Origin: Verticiella sediminum
GTDB lineage: Bacteria; Pseudomonadota; Gammaproteobacteria; Burkholderiales; Burkholderiaceae_B
Length of the DNA: 64,000 bases
Assembly (NCBI RefSeq): GCF_007558815.1
Contig: NZ_VLTJ01000029.1
Location: 496,001-560,000, forward strand
Direction of reading: 5' to 3'
The translations under genes and the position numbers were made by a program. A model generated the notes under the pieces. It saw only the letters and a program-made list of their open reading frames with translations. It was not told the DNA's origin and searched no databases. This document shows positions 1 to 8,042 of the stretch, piece by piece; positions within the stretch are counted from its first letter, which is position 1, and each line of letters opens with the position of its first letter.

Positions 1-304
1 ACTGCAGCCACTTGACCGCGCGCCGAGCATCCTGCGCCACCGCGTGCGCCAGGCCGGGATGGGCCGCGCCCTCGGTGGCGGACAGGATCTTCCGTTCGAG
101 CTCGGCCGCATCGGACTGGATGTCGCTCAGGCAGACATGGAACGCTCCGCCGGTCAGCCGCGTATTGCAGAGATAGTCGGTCTCCTGCGCTCTTTCGAGC
201 ACCACTGCGATGGCCCCGTCCTGGGCCGCGCGCAGCGCCGCACTCAACCCGGCCAGGCCGCCGCCTATCACGCAAACGTCGCAATCGATCATGGAATCAC
301 TCAT
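1..304 (-). CDS. FAD-dependent oxidoreductase, fumarate reductase/KstD-like flavoprotein (N-terminal part only)
   Basis: Only the first ~101 residues lie in the window; the gene continues past the left edge. The N-terminus has a Rossmann-type FAD-binding motif, VIGGGLAGLSAAL, with GGGLAG at residues 14-19. It is followed by an LER segment where the FAD ribose is normally bound and a TRLTGGAF stretch, typical of the FAD_binding_2 / fumarate reductase flavoprotein superfamily. The start is the ATG at 304, which shares an ATGA overlap with the stop of the upstream small membrane protein, so translation is probably coupled; a second in-frame ATG lies at 292. It is the last visible gene of an operon beginning with the Bug receptor at 1560. 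The substrate is unknown; the family oxidises or reduces C-C bonds of acids and ketosteroids. Confidence 0.8.
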   Translation of the reverse strand, partial: MSDSMIDCDVCVIGGGLAGLSAALRAAQDGAIAVVLERAQETDYLCNTRLTGGAFHVCLSDIQSDAAELERKILSATEGAAHPGLAHAVAQDARRAVKWLQ

Positions 305-558
305 CTCGGCATCAGGGTTTCGGCGACCAGGTCGACGACTTCCAGCGCTAGGCTCAGCACGCCATACGTCACCGCGCTCGCAATGGGGGCCGCGATCAGG
401 AAGTCGGGCACGCCGGTGCGCAACGCGAGCCAGATCAGCAACAGCGCCGGCAACGCCGTGCCGGCGCCCACGATCAGGCGCCGCCGCCGCAGTGCGCCGC
501 GGATCAGCGGAAACGGCTCGGCCGCGGGGCCTTGCGTGTCATCGTCGGTTCGATACAT
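301..558 (-). CDS. Small two-helix inner-membrane protein, unknown function
   Basis: This 85-residue protein has a basic, soluble N-terminus with RRRR near residue 25, then two hydrophobic stretches at roughly residues 28-46 and 50-80. That predicts two transmembrane helices. No family is recognised. It sits between a Bug receptor (40 bp upstream) and a flavoprotein whose start overlaps its stop, so it is co-translated with the flavoprotein. It might anchor the flavoprotein to the membrane or take part in uptake, but it is far smaller than a TctB subunit. Function is inference only. Confidence 0.6.
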   Translation of the reverse strand: MYRTDDDTQGPAAEPFPLIRGALRRRRLIVGAGTALPALLLIWLALRTGVPDFLIAAPIASAVTYGVLSLALEVVDLVAETLMPR

Positions 559-597
559 CGGAGAACTCCAGGCAAACGGCCGCTGCTTGCGTGCGGC

Positions 598-1560
598 TCA
601 CTCGAGGCGGATACCGGTGTCGGCCATGAACTGTTTCCAGAAGGCCAGATCGGAGCGGATGGTGCGGTCGAGGTATTCCGACGAGGTGTCCTCGGCGGGG
701 TCCACGCCCACCGCCACCATCCGCGCCTTGACCTCGGGGTCCTTGACGACGGCGGCCACCGCCCCGTTCAGGCGCTGCACGACGTCCTCAGGCGTGCCGG
801 CGGGCACGACCAGGCTGTACCAGGTCCGCACGATGAAGTCGTCCAGACCGGCCTCCTGCATCGTGGGAATGTCCGGCGCGATCCCCAGCCGGGTCGGCCC
901 GGTGACGGCCAGCGCGCGCAACCTTCCCGCCTGGACCTGAGGCATCGCGGAGGTATCGCTGAACACGAAGTCGATCTGGCCGCCCAGCAGGTCCGTCACC
1001 GCCGGTCCGATACCCTTGTAGGGGACATGGTTGATCTTCACATCCGCCAGGCGCTTGAGCATCTCGCCGGACAAGTGCGGCGTCGCCCCGTTGCCGGAGG
1101 AGCCGAAGTTGAGCTTGCCCGGGTTCTGGCGGGCATAGTCGATCAGCTCCTGCAGAGACTTGAACGGGCTGGCGGCGTTGACCACCAGGATGTTGGACGA
1201 CGCATTGACCATCGCCACCGGCGCAAAATCGCCCACCGGGTCGTACTGCAGCTTGGGGTACAGGTTCGGGTTGATCGCCATCGTGCTGTTCACGGCCATC
1301 AGCATCGTGTAGCCATCCGGCTGCGCCTTTGCCACGTAGGCCGCGCCGAGCGCACCGTTCGCTCCCGGCCGGTAGTCGACGACGACAGGCCGGCCCAGTT
1401 GCCGCGCCAGCGCATCGCCGACCACGTTGCCGAACGTGGAACCCATGCCACCGGCGGCATACGGCACTACGAGCGTTATCGGCCTTTCCGGATAGGCCGC
1501 CTGCGATGCCGGGGGCAGCATCGTCGTCGCGACCGCCAGCAATGCGTACAGCGCTTTCAT
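598..1560 (-). CDS. Bug-family tripartite tricarboxylate transporter substrate-binding protein
   Basis: A 320-residue periplasmic receptor of the Bug/TctC family. Residues 1-21 form a signal peptide ending SQA/A, and the mature protein opens with the family hallmark YPERPITLVVPYAAGG. Other hallmarks are QPDGYTMLM, the GKLNFGSSGNGATPHLSGEM region, HVPYKG and the C-terminal GTPEDVVQRLN helix. Bug proteins bind a small carboxylate or amide in the periplasm and normally hand it to TctA/TctB permease subunits, which are not encoded in this window. It is the first gene of an operon with a small membrane protein and a flavoprotein, which suggests uptake of that pathway's substrate. The promoter at 1606-1634 contains a palindromic operator. 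The ligand is unknown. Confidence 0.9.
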   Translation of the reverse strand: MKALYALLAVATTMLPPASQAAYPERPITLVVPYAAGGMGSTFGNVVGDALARQLGRPVVVDYRPGANGALGAAYVAKAQPDGYTMLMAVNSTMAINPNLYPKLQYDPVGDFAPVAMVNASSNILVVNAASPFKSLQELIDYARQNPGKLNFGSSGNGATPHLSGEMLKRLADVKINHVPYKGIGPAVTDLLGGQIDFVFSDTSAMPQVQAGRLRALAVTGPTRLGIAPDIPTMQEAGLDDFIVRTWYSLVVPAGTPEDVVQRLNGAVAAVVKDPEVKARMVAVGVDPAEDTSSEYLDRTIRSDLAFWKQFMADTGIRLE

Positions 1561-1605
1561 GAGTCTCCCCCTGGGTCCGTTCGTCAGAATGTGTGTCGTA
1601 CCCTC

Positions 1606-1634
1606 ATTAGATAATAAGGTATGACCTTTTTCAA
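1606..1634 (-). promoter_or_regulatory. Promoter with embedded GntR-type palindrome, upstream of Bug gene
   Basis: Read on the minus strand, TTGAAA (1634-1629) and TCTAAT (1611-1606) are separated by 17 bp, a good sigma-70 promoter. The spacer holds the perfect palindrome AAGG-TATGA-CCTT (1616-1628) directly against the -35. The GGT-N3-ACC core matches the operator type known for FadR-subfamily GntR regulators. The start codon is about 45 bp downstream of the -10. Confidence 0.6.
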
Positions 1635-1825
1635 ACTAGGATAAATGACCATTGACATCGGGATGCACGGCTCTAGAAACAGGCAGGAATCGCAGGACGC
1701 ATCCGGGCATCCAGGGCGCCGGCAAGGCGTCCCGGGGTAGGTCCTCGATTGATGCGATGGTGGGCTCCGGCCCCCGCTGCCCGAGATGCCGCGCTGGCTG
1801 CAGGAACGGCGTCAGGGCGCCGCCT

Positions 1826-1934
1826 GCGGTACTGCCGGGGTGGGCCTCGCTAGGGCAACAGGCCGAACTCTTCGCCAGCCTGGCCCAGGTCAAACGGATC
1901 CACGCCCCGTATCGCGGGCAGGCATCGATGGCCA
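1826..1934 (+). pseudogene. Degenerate fragment of a Bug receptor gene
   Basis: The plus-strand reading WASLGQQAELFASLAQVK (from 1841) followed by IHAPYRGQASM resembles the middle of Bug receptors, where a YAS.GQGS..HL.GE.F segment precedes HVPY(K/R)G. There is no start, signal peptide or family-specific sequence on either side, so this looks like a relic. The rest of the 1635-1936 gap holds no gene I can support. Confidence 0.4.
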
Positions 1935-1936
1935 AC

Positions 1937-3460
1937 TCAGATGCGCCGACCCGCCGCTTCCCAGTACGGCGCGCGCAGCTTGCGCTTGAAGATCTTGCCG
2001 CTTTCCTCGCGCGGCAACCGTTCGTAGAAGTCGAACTTGCGCGGGATTTTGTATTTCGCCAGCTTTTCGGCGAGATAGCCGCGCAGCTCGGCCTCGGTGG
2101 CGTCGCTGTGCGGGAGCAGTTCGATGGCCGCGGCCAGGACTTCGCCGAACTCGTCGTCGGGTATGCCGAACACGGCGCAATCCTGTACGCCCGGGCACTG
2201 CGCGAGCGCGGCCTCGACTTCCGCGGGGTAGATGTTCACGCCCGCGGAAATGACCATGTCGGAGCGGCGGTCGCAGATATACAGCAGACCATCCTGCAGA
2301 TAGCCGACATCGCCGACGCTGATCAATCCGTCGCGCTCGGCGGCACGGCGCTTGTCGTCGTCGTGCAGATAGGTGAAGTCCGGATGCGCGTCGACTTTCA
2401 CGAAGATTTCGCCTGGCACGCCGTCCGCCACGGGAACGCCGTCGTCGCCGTAGATGGCGATGCGCGCGCCGGGCACCGGCCGGCCGACGCTGCCGGGATG
2501 GGCCAGCCAATCCTGGGGCGTGGACAAGGTGGCCGTGCCGACCTCGGTGCCGCCATAGGTCTCGTAAACGACCGGCCCCCACCAATCCATGAGCGCCTGC
2601 TTGACCTCGCGCGGGCAGGGAGCGCCGGTATGCACGACCCAGCGCAGGGAGCTCACGTCGTACTTGCGCCGGACGGCCTCGGGCAGCTTGAGGATGCGCA
2701 CGAACATGGTCGGCACCATGACGGCGTGCGTGATGCCATGCCGCGCGATGGTGGCGAGCGTGTCCTCGGCGTCGAACCTGGACTGCAGCACGATGCGCTC
2801 CGCCGCCGGCAGGACCTGCCTGGCGTACGAGTTGGGCGAGGCATGGTACATGGGGCCTGCGATCAGCGCCCGCATGCCCGGCTCGACACCCCAGACCTGG
2901 CGCAGCAGGGCGGCGTTGGCGGCCACCTGCTCGGCCGTCGCCGGCTCGCGCTGGACCCCCTTGGGGCGGCCCGTGGTACCGGAGGTGTAGATCATGCTGG
3001 AACGCAGCTTGACCGCGGGGCCGTCCCAGGGCGCGCAGGCGTCCGCGGCGGCCTGCCATGCGCGCTCGCCCGGGGCCGGCCGGCCCGCGGCCAACGGCAG
3101 TCCGAAGCGCTCGAGCAGCTCCGGCGGGGTCGGCACCACGAACACGGCCAGGTCCGCGGGCAGCTCCTGGCGCACCGTCGCGAGCAGGTCCGCATGGGCG
3201 ATCAGGACCTTGGGCTGGGCATCGCCGATGACGTAGAGCACTTCGTCGGGCTTGCCGTGCCAGTTGATCGGCACCGCGTAGGCGCCGAGCGCCGCGGTGG
3301 CCTGCATCGCCTCGAAGAATGCGAAATCATTGCGCAGCAGCAGCGCGACGGCGTCGCCCTCGCGCACGCCCGCTTCGTGCAGCAGGCGCGCGCCGCGGGC
3401 GGCTCTCGCGAGGACTTCCTCGCGCGATACCGATCGTTCATCCAGGTAGATGCTGGCCAT
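1937..3460 (-). CDS. AMP-forming acyl-CoA synthetase (ANL superfamily)
   Basis: A 507-residue enzyme that would activate a carboxylic acid to its CoA thioester via an acyl-adenylate. The phosphate-binding loop YTSGTTGRPKG lies near residues 158-168, and YETYGGTE (299-306) is the ANL A5 motif. VGDVGYLQDG and the DRRSDMVISAGVNIYPAEVE hinge follow, and the C-terminal SGKIFKRKL has the adenylation lysine at about K489. I chose the ATG at 3460 because GGAG lies 11 bp upstream and similarity to the family begins there; a further 30 upstream codons are open but have no ribosome site. It is divergent from the GntR gene at 3687, with an operator in the shared promoter region. It probably starts the degradation of an imported acid. 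Confidence 0.9.
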   Translation of the reverse strand: MASIYLDERSVSREEVLARAARGARLLHEAGVREGDAVALLLRNDFAFFEAMQATAALGAYAVPINWHGKPDEVLYVIGDAQPKVLIAHADLLATVRQELPADLAVFVVPTPPELLERFGLPLAAGRPAPGERAWQAAADACAPWDGPAVKLRSSMIYTSGTTGRPKGVQREPATAEQVAANAALLRQVWGVEPGMRALIAGPMYHASPNSYARQVLPAAERIVLQSRFDAEDTLATIARHGITHAVMVPTMFVRILKLPEAVRRKYDVSSLRWVVHTGAPCPREVKQALMDWWGPVVYETYGGTEVGTATLSTPQDWLAHPGSVGRPVPGARIAIYGDDGVPVADGVPGEIFVKVDAHPDFTYLHDDDKRRAAERDGLISVGDVGYLQDGLLYICDRRSDMVISAGVNIYPAEVEAALAQCPGVQDCAVFGIPDDEFGEVLAAAIELLPHSDATEAELRGYLAEKLAKYKIPRKFDFYERLPREESGKIFKRKLRAPYWEAAGRRI

Positions 3461-3534
3461 CTCTTTGACTCCTCGCTGTCGCGATGCTGCACGCGCCCCT
3501 TGCGGGCGCCCGGCTGCGCATCGCCGTTGTGATA

Positions 3535-3563
3535 TATTTAAAAGGTCCAACCAATTTGGGCAA
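3535..3563 (-). promoter_or_regulatory. Promoter of the acyl-CoA synthetase with GntR-type operator in the spacer
   Basis: On the minus strand, TTGCCC (3563-3558) and TAAATA (3540-3535) are 17 bp apart. The spacer contains the near-palindrome AAGG-TCCAA-CCAA (3542-3554, plus-strand reading), with a GGT-N3-ACC core. The divergent FadR-type regulator gene starts at 3687, so this regulator is the obvious candidate to bind here. Confidence 0.6.
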
Positions 3564-3686
3564 TCCTAGATGGATGGCCGCTTCGTTGTCAATGGCGCAC
3601 GGACGGCCGCTACACTGGCGCATCCGCCAGATGGCAGCGAGCGTCCGGGCGCCGCCGCGAGAAAAATTCTTCTGCAGGAAACCTCG

Positions 3687-4526
3687 ATGTCTCCTTCCTC
3701 TCCTTCGAGTTCCAGCCGCCCGCTGGGCCGGCCCGCCACCCCGCTCGACGTGCTGCAGGTGCCCCGGCGGCGCGCCTTCGAGGCCGTGTGCGAGCAGATC
3801 CGCGCCAAGATCCGCAATGGCGAGTTGGCGCCGGGCGACCGGCTTCCGGGCGATGCCGAACTGGCGGAGATGTTCAACGTCAACCGCAACTCCGTGCGCG
3901 AAGCGCTGCGCAGCCTGGAGATCGCCGGCGTCGTGCGCAGCACGACGGGTGTGCAGGGCGGATTCTTCATCGCCGAGGGCCGCAACGATTCGCTGAAGCA
4001 GGCCATGCGCGACATGGTGGCCGTCGGCAGCATGCGCCCCGCCAGCCTGACCGAGGCGCGGATCATGGTGGTCGTCCAGGCCGTGAAGCTCGCCGTCCAG
4101 CGCGGCACGGCCCAAGACTTCGATGCCATCGAAGCCGACATCGCCCGCCTGGAAACGATCGCGCAACGGGACGGTCTGTCGCACGGCACGCCGCAGCTCA
4201 CGGCGTTCTACCGCCTGCTCGCCGAAGCCACGCACAACGAGGTCATCGTCGTCCTGGTCGAAGGGCTGTCGGACATCGTGCGCACGCTCATCGCACGCAC
4301 CCATCCGTCGGTGCAGCCCGACTTCATCGGCATCCGGCGCAGCATCCTGCGCCACATGCGCGCCGGCAACGAAGCCAAGGCCGTCGACATCATCACGCGC
4401 CATCTCACCAAGATGCACGCCCACCTGGAGCAGGCCGAAGCACAGGCCGAAGTACAGGCAGGGATGGCCGCTACGCCGCTGCGCCCCGCCGCCCGCGCAC
4501 CGGCGGCCCGCAAGTCGAAGGCCTGA
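3687..4526 (+). CDS. GntR-family transcriptional regulator, FadR/FCD subfamily
   Basis: A 279-residue regulator. The winged helix-turn-helix is at about residues 33-95: RRRAFEAVCEQIRAKI, GELAPGDRLPGDAELAE and VNRNSVREALRSLE are the usual GntR landmarks. The C-terminal ~120 residues are helical with the FCD ligand-domain pattern (ATHNEVIVVLVEGL, RHMRAGNEAKAVDIITRHL). FCD regulators usually repress catabolic operons and are released by a carboxylate or acyl-CoA. The ATG at 3687 is preferred (AGGA 8 bp upstream); 39 codons upstream are open but run through the promoter region. It is divergent from the acyl-CoA synthetase. The C-terminal Ala/Pro-rich tail is an extension of unknown role. Confidence 0.9.
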   Translation: MSPSSPSSSSRPLGRPATPLDVLQVPRRRAFEAVCEQIRAKIRNGELAPGDRLPGDAELAEMFNVNRNSVREALRSLEIAGVVRSTTGVQGGFFIAEGRNDSLKQAMRDMVAVGSMRPASLTEARIMVVVQAVKLAVQRGTAQDFDAIEADIARLETIAQRDGLSHGTPQLTAFYRLLAEATHNEVIVVLVEGLSDIVRTLIARTHPSVQPDFIGIRRSILRHMRAGNEAKAVDIITRHLTKMHAHLEQAEAQAEVQAGMAATPLRPAARAPAARKSKA

Positions 4527-4539
4527 CCGCGCAGGCTGC

Positions 4540-4575
4540 GGCCCGGCCCGCGCCGGCCATGCCATGCGCCGGGCC
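4540..4575. terminator. Possible bidirectional terminator hairpin
   Basis: GGCCCGGC (4540-4547) and its complement GCCGGGCC (4568-4575) flank a GC-rich loop between two converging genes. There is no T-tract on either side, so activity is uncertain. Confidence 0.35.
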
Positions 4576-4581
4576 AGGGGA

Positions 4582-5715
4582 TCACGCAGCCGCACGCAGA
4601 CAGCGACCGAGATTCGCGGCGTGGTGCGCCGCATCGCCGAACAACTGGTCCAGCACGGTCAGGCGTCGCAGATAGTGGCCCACCGCGTACTCCTCGGTCA
4701 TGCCGATGCCGCCATGGAGCTGGATCGCCTGCTGCGTGACGAACGTTCCCTGCCGGCCCAGCAGGATCTTGGCGCGCGCGAGCTCCACGTCGATCCGCTC
4801 CTCGTGCGCCTCGACCAGGGCCCAGGCCGCGGCAATGGCGGCGCTGCGCGCGGTTTCCACGGCCACCTTCATTTCCGCAACCCGATGGCGCAAGGCCTGG
4901 TACGTGCCGATCGGAGCGCCGAACTGGCGACGCTCGCCGAGATAGGCGACGGCGAGTTCGAAGGCGCCCTGCATCACGCCCAGGCCTTCGGCGCATGCCG
5001 CCGCGATGCCCGCGCGCCGCATGGCCCGCAAGGCGGACGCCGCGGCCGCGCCTTCGGCCAGGAGCTGTGCCGGGGCCGCCTCCAGGTGCAGGCGCGCCGC
5101 AGGGGAACGATCGGCCAGGCGCAGGCCGGCGATGCCGACTCCTGCGGCGGCGGGATCGAGGCGGAAGATGCCCAGGCCGTCGGCGTCGGCCGGTCCGCCC
5201 GAGATCCGGGCCGATACCAGGATCTCGGGCGCGGCATCGCCATGCAGGACCTGCGTCTTCACGCCGTGCAGGCGCCAGGCGCCGTCGGCCTGCTCCGCCC
5301 GCGTCCGGACCCAGCATTCGGCGTGGCGCGCCCCAGGCTCGCTGTGCGCCACCGCAAGCAACCGATGGCCGGTGCACAGCCCGGGCAGCACATCGGCGGC
5401 ATATGCGCCGCCCACGGCCCGGGCCAAGGTGCCGCCGAGCACGGTCGAGCCGAGATAGGGCTCCAGGCTCAGGACGCGGCCCAACTCCACGTGCACCGGG
5501 AGGCGGTCCAGCGCGTCGCCGTCGAGGCCGCCGAGTTCGGACGGCACACCGAGCGCGGTCACGCCGAGTTCGCCCAGTTGCCGCCAGACCTGCCGGCTCC
5601 AGCCGGGTTCTTCGGCCAGGATGCGGCGGCGCCCGGCGAATGGATATTCCTTCTCCAGCAGGCGGCGCAGGCTGTCGCGCAGTTGCCGTTGCTCTTCGGT
5701 GATCTCGAAATTCAT
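4582..5715 (-). CDS. Acyl-CoA dehydrogenase family protein, small (possibly non-catalytic) subunit
   Basis: A 377-residue acyl-CoA dehydrogenase fold: N-terminal helical domain, middle beta domain, and C-terminal helices with RRQFGAPIGTYQALRHRVAEM and QLHGGIGMTEEYAVGHYLRR. The C-terminus lacks the YEGTS-type catalytic Glu of MCAD-like enzymes, and the helix that carries the isovaleryl-type Glu reads MRRAGIAAACAEGL, without the usual ER. It starts 4 bp after the stop of the preceding acyl-CoA dehydrogenase gene. In steroid-degrading bacteria such adjacent unequal genes encode alpha2beta2 acyl-CoA dehydrogenases with one active subunit. That this pair forms a heteromer is inference, but it fits the missing residues and the coupling. 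Confidence 0.88.
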   Translation of the reverse strand: MNFEITEEQRQLRDSLRRLLEKEYPFAGRRRILAEEPGWSRQVWRQLGELGVTALGVPSELGGLDGDALDRLPVHVELGRVLSLEPYLGSTVLGGTLARAVGGAYAADVLPGLCTGHRLLAVAHSEPGARHAECWVRTRAEQADGAWRLHGVKTQVLHGDAAPEILVSARISGGPADADGLGIFRLDPAAAGVGIAGLRLADRSPAARLHLEAAPAQLLAEGAAAASALRAMRRAGIAAACAEGLGVMQGAFELAVAYLGERRQFGAPIGTYQALRHRVAEMKVAVETARSAAIAAAWALVEAHEERIDVELARAKILLGRQGTFVTQQAIQLHGGIGMTEEYAVGHYLRRLTVLDQLFGDAAHHAANLGRCLRAAA

Positions 5716-5719
5716 GGCT

Positions 5720-6895
5720 CTATCCCAGGATGCTGCGGGCCAGGAGATCCTTCTGGATTTCGCTCGTGCCGCCGTAGATCGATGCTGCGCGTGAATAGAA
5801 ATACCTGGCCGCCGGCAGATCCGACCAGTCCGGCTCGGCCGTCTCGTCCAGATCGGTGTAGTGCAGGCTGGCGGGCCCGGCGATTCGCATGAGCAGCGCC
5901 GCGATGGCCTGCTGCAGTTCGGTACCCTTCAGTTTCAGGATGGAGGCGAACGCCGGGTTCTCGGCCTGCTCGCGCTCGGACAGCAGCATCCTGAAGTTGG
6001 TCAGTTCGAGGGCGCGGGTTTCCGCATCCAGCACCGCGATCTCCGCCAGGATGCCCGGGTCCGCGTCGAGCACGCTTTGGCCGCCCTCCTTCAGGCCCAG
6101 GGCCAGTTCCATCGCATAGCCCAGACGCTCCCGGCACAAGCCCACGTTGGCGATGCCGGTACGCTCGGCATTGAGCAGGTGGCGGGCGCATCGCCAGCCC
6201 TGGCCCTCCTCGCCGATGCGGTTCTCGACGGGAACGCGCACCTCGTCGAAGAACACCTCGTTCAGATGATGCTGGCCGTCGATGGAGACGATGGGCCGGA
6301 TCGTGATGCCGGGGCTGCGCAGCTCGACCAGCAGAAAGGAGATGCCTTCCTGCTTGCGCGCCTCCTGGCCAGTGCGTACCAGGCAGAAGGCGTAGTCGGC
6401 CAGGTGCGCAGTGGTGGTCCAGATCTTCTGGCCGTTCACCACGTAGACATCGCCCTCGCGCCGGGCCGAGGTGCGCAGCGACGCGAGGTCGGAGCCCGAA
6501 CCCGGTTCGGAGAAGCCCTGGCAGAACCAGACGTCCATGTTGGCGAGCCGCGGCAGCCATTCGAGCTTTTGCCGGGCCGTACCGAACGCCAGCAGCACGG
6601 GACCCAGCATGTTCATGTTGAACACCTGAGGCAGGGGCGCGGGCGCGCGGAACAGCTCGTCCAGCAGAATGAGCCGTTCGGCCTGGCCCAGCTCGGCGCC
6701 GCCGTACTCGCGCGGCCAATGCGGTGCGGCCCAGCCGCGCGCGTGCAGGATACGCTGCCACTGCACGATGTCGTTCTTGCGCGGCGGCAGGCCGAGCCGC
6801 ATGCGGTGGCGCAGATCGTCCGGCAAGTGCGCGTCGATGTAGCGGCGCACGTCGTCCCGGAATGCCGCCTGCTCCGGGGTGGGTCGCAGATCCAT
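5720..6895 (-). CDS. Acyl-CoA dehydrogenase, large subunit of a coupled pair
   Basis: A 391-residue enzyme that would introduce an alpha,beta double bond into an acyl-CoA using FAD. Visible motifs are HWPREYGGAEL near the N-terminus, the FAD/substrate loop FSEPGSGSDLASLRT, QKIWTTTAHLADY, and the C-terminal IYGGTSEIQKDLLAR. Where MCAD has Glu in YEGTS this protein has Gly, but an AER motif (LLNAERTGIANV) at the alternative isovaleryl-type position could supply the base. The ATG at 6895 has GGAGGAG 7 bp upstream. The next gene, a shorter paralogue, follows after 4 bp. Long-chain, branched or steroid-type acyl-CoAs are plausible substrates from the context. Confidence 0.9.
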   Translation of the reverse strand: MDLRPTPEQAAFRDDVRRYIDAHLPDDLRHRMRLGLPPRKNDIVQWQRILHARGWAAPHWPREYGGAELGQAERLILLDELFRAPAPLPQVFNMNMLGPVLLAFGTARQKLEWLPRLANMDVWFCQGFSEPGSGSDLASLRTSARREGDVYVVNGQKIWTTTAHLADYAFCLVRTGQEARKQEGISFLLVELRSPGITIRPIVSIDGQHHLNEVFFDEVRVPVENRIGEEGQGWRCARHLLNAERTGIANVGLCRERLGYAMELALGLKEGGQSVLDADPGILAEIAVLDAETRALELTNFRMLLSEREQAENPAFASILKLKGTELQQAIAALLMRIAGPASLHYTDLDETAEPDWSDLPAARYFYSRAASIYGGTSEIQKDLLARSILG

Positions 6896-6960
6896 GATGA
6901 CTCCTCCGTTGATTCCTGTCGCTCTCGGGAAGGCCGCCGCCATGCGGCGGCGCCGCTCCT

Positions 6961-7977
6961 TCAGTCCAAGCGGATGGCGCTCGCCTCGATCACGCGGCGC
7001 CATCCCTGCAGATCGGTCCGCAGCACCTGCTGGAACTCGTCCGGCGTATTGCCCACCGGCACGTAGCCATAGCCTTCGATGAGCTGATGGATCGCCGGAT
7101 CCGCCACGGCATCGCGCACCGCGGCCGAGAACTTCTCCACGATGGGCCGCGGCGTATCGCGCGGCATGAAGAACCCGCTCCATCCCGGCAGGTTGACTGC
7201 CTCGAAACCCTCCTCGGCGAATGTCGGGATATCCGGGAACTGCCGCAGCCGCGCCGGGCTCGCCACCGCCAGCAGCTTGACCTTGCCTGCCTCGGCCTGT
7301 TGGGCGACGAAGCCCAGCGATGCGTAGAACAGCGTGATGCGTCCGCTGACGAGGTCGGGAAAGCCCGCGGCCTCGCCGGCGTAGGGCACGTGCACCATGT
7401 CGACCTTGCCCTGGTGCGCAAGCCCTGCCCCGACGATGTGGCCGCCCGAGCCGATCCCGTAGCTGCCGTAACTCAGCTTGCCCGGCTGCCGACCCGCCAG
7501 GGCCAGCACCTCGTCGATGGAGTTCGCCGGGACCTCCCCGTTCAGTACGGCGGCGATGGGGAACACCGCCACCTGGCTCACCGGCGCGAAGTCGGTCAGG
7601 GCGTAGCCCGGCTCCTTCTGCAGCAGGACGTTCTGGACCATGGAACTCAAGGACAGATAGACGGTATAGCCGTCGGCCGGCGCCCGCTTGAGCTGCGCCG
7701 AGGCGATCATGCCGTTGGCGCCCACCCGCTGCTCCACCACGATGGGCTGGCCCCAGCGCTCGGACATGTGCTTGCCGATGGCTCGGGCCAGCGTGTCGGC
7801 CGTGCCCCCTGCCGTCGTGGCCACCAGCAGCTTCACGGGCTGGTTGGGATAGCTTGCGGCATCGCCGGCGGCGCCCGCGCGGTCCGCTGCGTGGGCCGCT
7901 GCATAGGCCGCGGCGAACAGCGCGGCGCTGAGCGCCAGACACGCCGGTAATGCCTTGGTCGAACACCATGTCCTCAT
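6961..7977 (-). CDS. Bug-family substrate-binding protein
   Basis: A 338-residue periplasmic receptor with a longer than usual leader: a signal peptide of about 30 residues rich in Ala, then a spacer before YPNQPVKLLVATTAGGTADTLAR. Also seen are APADGYTVYLS, GKLSYGSYGIGSGGH, HVPYAGEAAG and PDIPTFAEEGFE. It lies inside the six-gene operon between the hydratase gene and the acyl-CoA dehydrogenase pair, so it presumably captures the acid degraded by that operon. No membrane permease subunits are nearby. Confidence 0.9.
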   Translation of the reverse strand: MRTWCSTKALPACLALSAALFAAAYAAAHAADRAGAAGDAASYPNQPVKLLVATTAGGTADTLARAIGKHMSERWGQPIVVEQRVGANGMIASAQLKRAPADGYTVYLSLSSMVQNVLLQKEPGYALTDFAPVSQVAVFPIAAVLNGEVPANSIDEVLALAGRQPGKLSYGSYGIGSGGHIVGAGLAHQGKVDMVHVPYAGEAAGFPDLVSGRITLFYASLGFVAQQAEAGKVKLLAVASPARLRQFPDIPTFAEEGFEAVNLPGWSGFFMPRDTPRPIVEKFSAAVRDAVADPAIHQLIEGYGYVPVGNTPDEFQQVLRTDLQGWRRVIEASAIRLD

Positions 7978-8042
7978 GTTCGTTCTCCTCGCTGGTGGTT
8001 CATGTTCTTCTCCTCGCCCCCGTGTGCCGCGCGCCCCTGCGT

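Noticed and set aside
3551-3559. CCAATTTGG as a separate operator overlapping the one at 3542
   Set aside because: Different spacing and shared bases with the better site; probably fortuitous.
5720-7969. A 749-codon minus-strand open frame spanning the acyl-CoA dehydrogenase and the Bug region
   Set aside because: The part upstream of 6895 is the wrong frame of the Bug gene; GGAGGAG and similarity fix the start at 6895.
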